Source of the DNA: Gammaproteobacteria bacterium
GTDB lineage: Bacteria > Pseudomonadota > Gammaproteobacteria > HK1
DNA length: 34,646 nt
Direction of reading: 5' to 3'
Assembly: GCA_009937425.1 (NCBI GenBank)
Contig: JAACFO010000031.1
Coordinates: 1-34,646, forward strand
The position numbers and the translations under genes were made by a program. This document shows positions 25,316-32,326 of the stretch, piece after piece; positions within the stretch are counted from its first letter, which is position 1; every line of letters begins with the position of its first letter. The notes under the pieces were generated by a model that was not told the DNA's origin, did not search any database, and saw only the letters and a list, made by a program, of their open reading frames with translations.

Positions 25316-26635
25316 TCAGCGCCGGGAGCGCGCGATGAAATTCATGGTCGAACAGAATCGCTCGGCCAGATTCTTCAAGAATGCTTTTTGAAAGCGCAAC
25401 TGACAGTTAACCGACGTGCGGTCTATGAGTGATGCGCGAATCTTCAGCACAATCACCTTATCGTCAGCGATGATGGTTGCAGTGCGCGCTTGGTTGACGA
25501 TAAAGCCCAGTTCGCCAAAAGTCGCACCGGGCTCGAGGACATCCACTTCCACGTCGGCGCGGCGCACAGATACCTTTCCAGATACGAGCAGATAAAAGTT
25601 CTCGTCGAATTCACCCTCGACAATTATCTCGCTGCCCGGGTCAAATTCCTGCCACTCAGCGGTGTTGACCGCTTCGAGAATTTCCGCTTCTTCAAACTCG
25701 TCGAAAAAGCTCAAGCGGCTTATGCGCTCGAACTGGCGCGTGCCGGAGAGCTTGCTCGCCGTGTGCCTCATCTCGTCGTGTATGAGACTCAGGTCACCGG
25801 CAAGATCCATGGCCGACTGGTATCGACCGGCCGGATGCTTTTTCAATGTTCGATCGATGATGTGCACGAGAGCCGGGGGGACGTCGTCTCGGAACTCCGT
25901 GATCGGCTTGTGGGGCTCCCGTGTAATGCGTTTGGCAATGGCCGAGATATTATCGGCCTTGAAAGGGCTGATACCGGTCAACATCTCGTAGGCGACAATG
26001 CCGAGAGAAAAAATGTCCGATTGGTTCGTCACCATCTCTTCCGACACCTGCTCCGGCGACATGTAGCGCGGCGAACCCAGACGGCCCATGACCTGCGTAT
26101 CGTTGATGTCTGCGCTGGTTATCAACGCCAGGCCGAAGTCGCAGATTTTGACCTCGTTATCCTGGGTGAGCATGATGTTCTTCGGCTTGATATCGCGGTG
26201 CACGACGCCCTTGTCGTGGGCAAATCCGAATGCAAGCGCGCACTTCAACAGGATGCCGACCACGCGCTCGACGGGCAGTAGATTGTCCGGCGCGCAGTAA
26301 CGATCCAGGGTGCTGGCCCCTTGCACGTACTCCATGACCAAGTAGCGGCGATCGTCCTCGATACCGGCATCGATGGTGGCGACGATATTCGGGTGGCGCA
26401 GCATGCCCGCCGCCTTGGCCTCGATGTAAAAGAGCTTTCGCCGGCGGCGGGCAATGCGATCCTCGTCCGCCGGCTTCGGCGTGGCGATCTTGACGGCCAC
26501 GTCCTGTAGCGAGAAAGGGTCCCTGGCCAGGAATACGGTGCCCATATTGCCATCGCCGATGGGGCGTATCAGCTCATACTTGCCGATGGTCTGGCTCGCC
26601 TGGGTCTTGGTAGGCTCTGGCATTACGTGGGCCAT
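25316..26635 (-). CDS. Ser/Thr protein kinase with C-terminal cyclic-nucleotide-binding domain
   Basis: This 439-residue protein has a complete Hanks-type kinase domain (about 18-290): Gly loop IGDGNMGTVF at 26-35, Lys49 in VAVK, Glu72, HRDIKPKN at 146-153 with catalytic Asp148, DFG at 166-168, and SPEQ in place of APE at 193-196. HRD indicates an RD kinase. Residues about 305-430 are a cNMP-binding domain with cassette FGELGFIVNQARTATI (373-388), including Glu375 and Arg384. No transmembrane segment is present, unlike many PknB-type kinases, so it is soluble. Kinase and cNMP domain on one chain recall eukaryotic PKG, although here the cNMP domain is C-terminal. An in-frame TAG directly before ATG 26635 fixes the earliest start. 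Activity is probably cAMP/cGMP-gated; targets are unknown. The neighbouring sensor and phosphatase are candidate partners. Confidence 0.94.
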   Translation of the reverse strand: MAHVMPEPTKTQASQTIGKYELIRPIGDGNMGTVFLARDPFSLQDVAVKIATPKPADEDRIARRRRKLFYIEAKAAGMLRHPNIVATIDAGIEDDRRYLVMEYVQGASTLDRYCAPDNLLPVERVVGILLKCALAFGFAHDKGVVHRDIKPKNIMLTQDNEVKICDFGLALITSADINDTQVMGRLGSPRYMSPEQVSEEMVTNQSDIFSLGIVAYEMLTGISPFKADNISAIAKRITREPHKPITEFRDDVPPALVHIIDRTLKKHPAGRYQSAMDLAGDLSLIHDEMRHTASKLSGTRQFERISRLSFFDEFEEAEILEAVNTAEWQEFDPGSEIIVEGEFDENFYLLVSGKVSVRRADVEVDVLEPGATFGELGFIVNQARTATIIADDKVIVLKIRASLIDRTSVNCQLRFQKAFLKNLAERFCSTMNFIARSRR

Positions 26636-26696
26636 CTAATCGGCGGGGCTCGCTGGTGATGTCAGGGGTGGACGATAGGCAAATAATCCCCGGGCT

Positions 26697-26706
26697 CCCC
26701 CCCCCC
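26697..26706. repeat. C10/G10 homopolymer in the kinase leader
   Basis: Ten consecutive C on the plus strand (G on the kinase strand), flanked by CCCGGG on both sides and lying 62 bases before the kinase ATG. Tracts of this length are prone to slipped-strand change, and in mRNA they can form G-rich structure. It could also be a sequencing problem spot. Confidence 0.8.
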
Positions 26707-26909
26707 GGGCACCTTTGCATTGTAGGAGAGATTCCCTTGCTGTGAGACGCATTTATCCCGATTAATCCCTATAGGGGTCAGCAGTGGTGGAAATTGTGCC
26801 GCAGTACGACATTTCCGACGCCGCAAACGCGTCAATCGTGGAGACCAGACGGGGGTTCTCGTGGCCGAGGAAGTAACCGCATTTGTGACCATCAGCGTGC
26901 CCCCGGCCA

Positions 26910-26915
26910 TATAAT
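26910..26915 (+). promoter_or_regulatory. Probable bolA promoter -10 element
   Basis: A perfect TATAAT hexamer. GTGACC at 26885-26890 is a fair -35 with a 19-base spacer. Transcription would start near 26922, leaving a leader of about 22 bases before ATG 26944 and ruling out longer bolA readings from upstream codons. Confidence 0.55.
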
Positions 26916-26943
26916 GAGCGTCAGTCATTCATTGGACAGCCCC

Positions 26944-27267
26944 ATGAGCATTCAACAGAGAATCGAACAAACGCTCGCCGATGGCCTCGAAGCTCTGCAC
27001 CTGGAGGTAATCAACGAGAGCGGGCAGCACAACGTGCCGCCGGGATCTGAATCGCACTTCAAGGTGGTCATTGTATCCAGCGACTTCGAGGGTAAGAATC
27101 TGGTGGCGCAGCATCGCCTGGTCTACAAGCTGCTCGGCGGTGAGCTCGAGAGCCGGGTTCATGCCCTCGCCCTGCATACCTTTACCGAGCAGGGCTGGCG
27201 CGACGCCCGGGGCACGGCGCCCATGTCCCCCCCCTGCCTTGGAGGTAAGAGCCGGGAGCCGGCATAG
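26944..27267 (+). CDS. bolA: BolA family regulatory / iron-sulfur-linked protein
   Basis: The start is ATG 26944 (107 residues), chosen because it matches the known BolA N-terminus and lies just after a good -10 element. The signature ESGQHNVPPGSESHFKVVIVS (about 25-45) is nearly identical to classic BolA, and VHALALHTFTEQGW is the second conserved block, with the invariant His. MSPPCLGG near the end keeps the Cys region of E. coli BolA. BolA proteins bind monothiol glutaredoxins around a 2Fe-2S cluster and, in enterobacteria, act in stress response and cell shape as DNA-binding regulators. No glutaredoxin gene is in the window. The DMT transporter begins 20 bases downstream and may be co-transcribed. 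Confidence 0.95.
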   Translation: MSIQQRIEQTLADGLEALHLEVINESGQHNVPPGSESHFKVVIVSSDFEGKNLVAQHRLVYKLLGGELESRVHALALHTFTEQGWRDARGTAPMSPPCLGGKSREPA

Positions 27268-27287
27268 ATACGCACACATTGGGCGCA

Positions 27288-28139
27288 ATGCGGGGACCGC
27301 TACTGATGCTGGCGGCAACCGCGGTACTGACCTGTATGCATGCGACGGTTCGCCTTGTCAGCGACGGCATGCATAGCTTCGAGATCGTCTTCTTCCGTAA
27401 TCTGTTCGGACTCGTGGCGATTCTGCCTTTGGCGTTGCGCGCCGGCATCGGCAGCCTCAAAAGTCGTCAACCCGGCCTGCAGCTGCTCAGAAGCGCCTTC
27501 GGCCTGGTCGCCATGTTTACATGGTTCTATGCCTTGAGCGTCGTGCCTATCGCCCAGGCCACGGCGCTCAGCTTCACGTCCGTCATCTTCGGATCCATAG
27601 GCGCGGCACTGCTGCTCGGTGAACGCATGCGCCTGAGGCGCTGGAGCGCGGTGCTGGCGGGCTTTGCCGGGACACTGGTAATCCTGCGCCCGGGTTTCGG
27701 AGACGTGGATCCGACCGCGCTCATCGTGGTGCTGTCATCGATCTGCTGGGCCGGCGCCCTGCTCACGGTTAAACGGCTTTCCGCCACCGATTCCGTGGTC
27801 TGCATCGTTACCTGGAACTCGATTCTGCTGACGGTACTGTCACTGCCCCTGGCAATCCCTGTGTGGGTCACGCCGAGCACCGAGCAGCTGCTCTGGCTTT
27901 CGCTGATCGGATTGCTGGCGACCCTCGGGCATCTCGCCATGACAGGCGCCTTCAAGGCCTCTGACGCCACCGTAGTGTTCCCGGTGGATTACACGCGTCT
28001 GCTGTGGGCCACCGTCATCGGTTACCTGGCTTTCGGCGAGATCCCGGATATCTGGACCTGGATCGGCGGCACCATCATATTTGCCAGCACAACCTATATT
28101 TCCTACCGGGAAGCCACCCTCAGGCGTGCGCGGGAATGA
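27288..28139 (+). CDS. DMT family transporter (EamA type)
   Basis: The 283-residue inner-membrane protein has about ten hydrophobic helices arranged as two EamA repeats (about 5-135 and 145-280). The first repeat shows FFRNLFGLVAILPLALRAG and the loop LLLGERMRLRRWSAVLAGFAGTLVILRPG, very typical of drug/metabolite exporters. The second ends in ATVIGYLAFGEIPDIWTWIGG. It probably exports an amino acid or other small metabolite. ATG 27288 is preferred over a TTG three codons earlier because no ribosome site favours the TTG. It follows bolA by 20 bases. Its last 37 bases overlap the 3' end of the convergent ATP-grasp gene. The substrate is unknown. Confidence 0.92.
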   Translation: MRGPLLMLAATAVLTCMHATVRLVSDGMHSFEIVFFRNLFGLVAILPLALRAGIGSLKSRQPGLQLLRSAFGLVAMFTWFYALSVVPIAQATALSFTSVIFGSIGAALLLGERMRLRRWSAVLAGFAGTLVILRPGFGDVDPTALIVVLSSICWAGALLTVKRLSATDSVVCIVTWNSILLTVLSLPLAIPVWVTPSTEQLLWLSLIGLLATLGHLAMTGAFKASDATVVFPVDYTRLLWATVIGYLAFGEIPDIWTWIGGTIIFASTTYISYREATLRRARE

Positions 28140-29089
28140 TCGTGGCCTGCCCCGTTGATCATATTCTGGCGCGCCAGCTCGACACCGAGCAGGCGTGCCA
28201 GTGCCAGCATGCCGAAGCGCCCGGCGCGGGCTTCGGCGCTGGGGTTGTAGTTGGTATTGGTATTAATGTCATAGGTGTAAGCACGACCGTCGCCGTCGAC
28301 GATGAACTCGAAGGCCGCCACCTGCAACTCGTGGCTGACCATGAAGCCACTGTATGAATCCAGCAGCGGATGATCGAAATTGTCGACAATGACGAACTTC
28401 TCCGCGGCATCCTCCCCTACCGGGCAGGCAGCATCGCCGGCCTCGCAGCTTTGCGCCGGGCACAGCTCGAAGCCCTCGGAAGTATCGACGCGCAGGGCGT
28501 ATAAAAACTCCTGCCCGATGAATTCCACCCGTGTGATATGCGGCGTCGGCGCCTTGATGTACTCCTGGATGAGCGTAATGCCGTCGACGGAAAGCGCGAA
28601 CTCCGGCCCGTCCAGGTAGTCCACCAGTGCATCGACATTCTCGTGTAAGCGAACGCCAAGCCCCTTGCCGGCACGATTGTGCTTGGTGATGAAGTCCACG
28701 TCGAAGTCACAGGCAGCAGCGATGATCTGCTCGCGACCGAGGGCCGCCACAGTGCGGGGAACCCGGATTCCGTGCTGGCGCAGGGCAGCGTACTGAGCCA
28801 TTTTGCTGACTTCCAGGGCAAGAGCCCGAGTACCGTTCAATACCCGCGAGCCGGCGGCCTCCAGCCAGGCAAGCATACCGGCGGTGAGTTCCGGCGCGTA
28901 GCGGTGCCCGCGGGTGTGCGACGAAGCGCTCATGCGACTGTAGAAAACGCCGGCAGGCGGAGTCTCCTCCAGGTCGAGGTTGCCATTGCCCAGGTGCCAG
29001 TCCTTGTAAGGATGCCCGAGGGCGTCCAGCGCGCGTAGCAGCGGCGCGGTCCATTCCTCATTCTCATGGATGATATGAATATGCGACAT
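28103..29089 (-). CDS. RimK-like ATP-grasp ligase
   Basis: The start is ATG 29089 (328 residues), giving MSHIHIIHENEEWTAPLL; a longer reading from 29170 adds a non-conserved stretch. GGAG lies 10 bases before this ATG. The protein has a RimK-type ATP-grasp fold: Lys136 and the Gly-rich loop HNRAGKGLGV (137-146) for ATP, QEYI with Glu176 at the hinge, Arg187, and the metal motif YDINTNTNYN (273-282). RimK relatives join an amino acid, often Glu, to a carboxyl group of a protein, peptide or cofactor. An extra Cys-containing insert (about 210-222: Cys210, Cys215, Cys222) could bind metal. Neighbours give no clear substrate. The gene overlaps the convergent DMT gene by 37 bases. It is a ligase of unknown product. 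Confidence 0.87.
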   Translation of the reverse strand: MSHIHIIHENEEWTAPLLRALDALGHPYKDWHLGNGNLDLEETPPAGVFYSRMSASSHTRGHRYAPELTAGMLAWLEAAGSRVLNGTRALALEVSKMAQYAALRQHGIRVPRTVAALGREQIIAAACDFDVDFITKHNRAGKGLGVRLHENVDALVDYLDGPEFALSVDGITLIQEYIKAPTPHITRVEFIGQEFLYALRVDTSEGFELCPAQSCEAGDAACPVGEDAAEKFVIVDNFDHPLLDSYSGFMVSHELQVAAFEFIVDGDGRAYTYDINTNTNYNPSAEARAGRFGMLALARLLGVELARQNMINGAGHDHSRARLRVASR

Positions 29090-29141
29090 ATGCTGTGAAC
29101 TCCGGTGAGCTCCCTGAACGGCCATTTGAAAGCCACTATAT

Positions 29142-29186
29142 GGATAGCGGCCCGGGAGTTGAAAGAACAAAAAGGGATAGCGCTAT
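29142..29186. promoter_or_regulatory. Direct repeat and palindrome in the ligase/protease divergent region
   Basis: GGATAGCG occurs at 29142-29149 and 29175-29182, 33 bases apart (about three helical turns). The second copy overlaps the perfect palindrome ATAGCGCTAT (29177-29186). It lies between two divergent genes and may be a shared operator. TAGAAT at 29238-29243 is a possible -10 for the protease. Confidence 0.35.
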
Positions 29187-29312
29187 GCGGATTGGTAATA
29201 TGACGAGCTGGTAACGGCCGCGCCCGGGGTCATGGGCTAGAATGTCGGCAAATCAACCGGAACCCGGCGCCCGTCAGGCGGTCGAAACAGGGCCGAGAAA
29301 CTGGAGACAAGC

Positions 29313-32213
29313 ATGTCGCATACAACGCCGATGGTCCCGCAGCCCATGGTAGTCAGGAAATGGCCCCTGTGGGTGGCGCTGCTGCTGGCAGCGCTCGCCA
29401 TCCAGGCCGCCCAAGCTGCGGGCGCGGTGATCAAGAGTCCCCACGACCCGCGCAACTACGAGACCCTGGTGCTCGACAACGGCCTCAAGGTGGTCCTGGT
29501 TTCCGATCCTTCCGCCGACAAGGCAGCGGCATCCCTGGACGTGAATATCGGCAGCGGCAGTGACCCCGAGGGCCGTGAGGGTCTCGCGCATTTTCTCGAG
29601 CACATGCTTTTTCTCGGCACCGAGAAGTATCCGGATTCCGCCGAGTACAAAGATTTCATGACGGCACATGGCGGTAACGACAACGCCTATACGTCCTACG
29701 ATCACACCAATTACTTTTTCGATATAGACAAGGATTATCTGGAGCCGGCGCTGGATCGCTTTTCTCAGTTCTTTATCGCGCCTACGTTTACGCCGAAGTA
29801 CGTGAGCCGCGAACGCCAGGTTGTTCATTCGGAATACACATCGAAGTTCAAAAGCGACGGAAGACGTGCCTTCTATGCAAAAAAGCAGGCCTTGAATCCC
29901 GACCATCCCTACACGCGCTTTTCGGTGGGCAGTAACGAAACGCTGGCCGACCGCAATGACGACAGCATCCGCGACGAGCTGCTTCGCTTCTACGCCAACC
30001 ACTACTCGGCCAATATCATGGCCCTCGCGGTAGTCGGCAAAGAACCTCTGCCGGTGCTCCGGCAATGGGTGAAAGAGAAGTTTTCCGGTATAGCAAATAC
30101 CGATAAGACGCGGCTGGAAGCCGAGGTGCCTCTTTTCGCTCCCGGGCAACTGCCGGCACGCGTGAATATCATTCCGGTGAAGGATCGGCGAGGCCTTTCG
30201 TTGAGCTTTCCCGTACCACCCGTGGAAGCGCACCTGCAAACAAAACCGACCCATTACATTTCACACCTGCTCGGTCACGAGGGCAAGGGCAGCCTGCTGT
30301 CGCTATTAAAGGAGAAAGGTTGGAGCGACGGACTGAGTTCCGGGCTCGGAATACGCCTTCCCAACAGTGCGACCATTAACGTCTCGGTCAAGCTGACGCC
30401 AGGGGGCCTGGAGCACGTGGACGAGGTCGTGGCTTATGTCTTTCGTTACGTCGAGATGATGCGCAAATCGCCTGTTTCTGAATGGACTTTCGACGAGCAG
30501 CGCAAGCTATCCGAAATGCGCTTCCTTTACGCGGAGAAAGCGGACGCAATTGGCCTGGCGCGCTCGTTGGCCAACAGCTTTCATACTCTACCAGCGCAAC
30601 AACTTCTGCGTGGGCACTATTCTCTGGATAAGTTCGACCCGGCACTCATCCAGCAGTACTTGAGCTACATGCGTCCGGACAACATGTTGTTAACTGTTAC
30701 GGCGAAGGGACTCGATACGGATCAGCGCACCGATTGGTACAGCGTCGACTATTCCGTTCGGCCCATAAAGAAAGAGACGCTCGCGAGCTGGCGCTCACCG
30801 TCGCCCGATCCGTCCCTTGCACTACCGGGTCCGAATAGCTTCGTTCCCGAGAACCTGGTGCTCAAAACCAGCGCGCAGCCAAGCAACGTACCGGTCGCTC
30901 TGGAAAAGCGCGCCGGGTTCGAGTTGTGGCACCAGCTCGATACCGAGTTCAACCTGCCGCTTGCCAACTTCTATTTCAGTGTGCGCTCGCCGGTGGCTAA
31001 CGACAGTGCGCGCCACTCCGTTCTCACGAATTTGTATGTGCAATTGGTCAACGATCAGCTGACGGAGTTCTCCTACGATGCCGATCTGGCGGGATTGAGC
31101 TACAGCCTCTATAAGCATATACGTGGATTTACCGTGCGTGTATCGGGTTACGACGACAAACAAACTGTGTTGGTAGAGCGCATCATCGATGCACTGCGCC
31201 ACCCGAACTTCCCCGATGATCGCTTCGCAATCGCCAAGGAGAACACCATTCGATCCCTGCACAACTCCCGCAAGGATTCCCCCTACAGACTGGCCATCGG
31301 TGAAATACACCTGTTACTCACCGAGCCAAGCTGGTCGGAAGAGCAATTGCTTGCCGCCATCGGTGATGTGAGCGCGGAAGACGTTCGCCGATTCGTACCG
31401 CAGTTACTCGGCCAGTTGCACGTGGTTGCCCTGGCCCATGGCAATGTTAATCGCGACGACGCCCTGGGGCTCGCGAAGAGCGTGGAGCAGGGTCTGGTCA
31501 GGCCGGCTAAGCCTGTGTCCGTGCCCAGTGGGCGCGTGGTGAAGCTCGCCGGCGGTGATAATTATATCCGGGATGTGGACAACACTCAGGACGACTCGGC
31601 GGTGGCGGTTTATTATCAAGGTCCCGACAAGAAATTCTCCAGTCGCGCCCGGGTTGCGTTGCTGATGAATATGATGGGACCGGCATTCTTCGAGGCGCTG
31701 CGCACCGAAAAGGAACTCGGTTACATCGTGTTCGCAAGCCCCATGTCCATTCTCGAAAGGCCGGGTATCGCCATGGTGGTGCAATCTCCGATTGCCGATC
31801 CGCCTGCCCTGCAACGCCATATAGAGATATTTCTCGACGAATACAGCACGGAAATCGCCGAATTGGACCAGGCCACCTTCGAGCAGTACCGGTCCGCCTT
31901 ACTGAGTAATCTGCTCGAGGCGGACAGCAAGCTCGACGATCGGACCGGGCGGTACTGGAACGAACTCGACAGGGAGCACTACGGCTTCGATCTACGCGAG
32001 AATCTTGCCGCGGCCATCAAGGATGTGAGTCTTGCCGACTTGAAAGCGAGCTACCAGGATCTCCTGCGAAGTCACAAGAGCAAGCGCTTGATCGTGCGCG
32101 CTGCGGGACTGCGACACAATGTGGCCGCCAGCACCACCGGCGGCAGCAGCGAGGAAACCATTATTCTTAACGCCCCCAGCTTCAAGCAGGAGAAGGGATT
32201 CTTTTCGGGCTAA
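29313..32213 (+). CDS. ptrA: Pitrilysin-type M16 zinc metalloprotease
   Basis: The 966-residue protein is the length of E. coli protease III. The inverted zinc motif HFLEH sits at 93-97 (ligands His93 and His97, catalytic Glu96), and Glu174 in VVHSEY, 77 residues on, is the third ligand at the spacing seen in pitrilysin. GLAHFLEHMLFLGTEKYP and the GGNDNAYTS segment are hallmarks. Four M16 domains follow in order, the C-terminal half being the inactive lid. The N-terminus has a hydrophobic stretch (about 18-37) consistent with Sec export, so it should degrade peptides in the periplasm. GGAG lies 6 bases before the ATG. It stands alone on its strand until the next gene 113 bases on. The symbol reflects family rather than proven orthology. 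Confidence 0.95.
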   Translation: MSHTTPMVPQPMVVRKWPLWVALLLAALAIQAAQAAGAVIKSPHDPRNYETLVLDNGLKVVLVSDPSADKAAASLDVNIGSGSDPEGREGLAHFLEHMLFLGTEKYPDSAEYKDFMTAHGGNDNAYTSYDHTNYFFDIDKDYLEPALDRFSQFFIAPTFTPKYVSRERQVVHSEYTSKFKSDGRRAFYAKKQALNPDHPYTRFSVGSNETLADRNDDSIRDELLRFYANHYSANIMALAVVGKEPLPVLRQWVKEKFSGIANTDKTRLEAEVPLFAPGQLPARVNIIPVKDRRGLSLSFPVPPVEAHLQTKPTHYISHLLGHEGKGSLLSLLKEKGWSDGLSSGLGIRLPNSATINVSVKLTPGGLEHVDEVVAYVFRYVEMMRKSPVSEWTFDEQRKLSEMRFLYAEKADAIGLARSLANSFHTLPAQQLLRGHYSLDKFDPALIQQYLSYMRPDNMLLTVTAKGLDTDQRTDWYSVDYSVRPIKKETLASWRSPSPDPSLALPGPNSFVPENLVLKTSAQPSNVPVALEKRAGFELWHQLDTEFNLPLANFYFSVRSPVANDSARHSVLTNLYVQLVNDQLTEFSYDADLAGLSYSLYKHIRGFTVRVSGYDDKQTVLVERIIDALRHPNFPDDRFAIAKENTIRSLHNSRKDSPYRLAIGEIHLLLTEPSWSEEQLLAAIGDVSAEDVRRFVPQLLGQLHVVALAHGNVNRDDALGLAKSVEQGLVRPAKPVSVPSGRVVKLAGGDNYIRDVDNTQDDSAVAVYYQGPDKKFSSRARVALLMNMMGPAFFEALRTEKELGYIVFASPMSILERPGIAMVVQSPIADPPALQRHIEIFLDEYSTEIAELDQATFEQYRSALLSNLLEADSKLDDRTGRYWNELDREHYGFDLRENLAAAIKDVSLADLKASYQDLLRSHKSKRLIVRAAGLRHNVAASTTGGSSEETIILNAPSFKQEKGFFSG

Positions 32214-32214
32214 C

Positions 32215-32254
32215 CCTGAGTTGACCTGAGTTGACCTGAGTTGGCCTGAACTGG
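32215..32254. repeat. Four tandem 10-bp repeats after the protease gene
   Basis: The unit CCTGAGTTGA starts at 32215, 32225, 32235 and 32245. The first two copies are exact, the third differs in one base and the fourth in three. It begins two bases after the protease stop. A period of 10 places each copy on the same helix face. It could bind a protein, or be slippage-derived spacer. Confidence 0.85.
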
Positions 32255-32326
32255 CGAATGCTGGCGCCCCGCCCGAGCTTGCAGTAGGGTTGAGCGTAAC
32301 CAAGCAAGACACCGGAGAACTGTTTC

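Larger units (their letters stand above)
26636..26943. other. Divergent intergenic region between kinase and bolA
   Basis: These 308 bases hold no gene I can support. Features seen are a run of ten C at 26697-26706, a palindrome CCCTATAGGG at 26767-26776, a minus-strand TACAAT (26719-26724) that could be a kinase -10, and a plus-strand TATAAT (26910-26915) for bolA. Confidence 0.7.

Noticed and set aside
25316..26635. Recent acquisition of the kinase-cNMP gene from a eukaryote
   Set aside because: Base composition looks like the neighbours, there are no introns, and the domain order differs from PKG; bacterial kinases of this type are sufficient explanation.
26662..26928. 88-residue minus-strand frame between kinase and bolA
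   Set aside because: It has no recognisable domain or ribosome site and spans the C10 tract and both presumed promoters.
26794..26943. Longer N-terminus for BolA
   Set aside because: It extends upstream of a good -10 element and adds sequence not found in BolA proteins.
32215..32254. CRISPR array or integron-type repeat
   Set aside because: Units are only 10 bp, contiguous with no spacers, and no cas or integrase gene is nearby.
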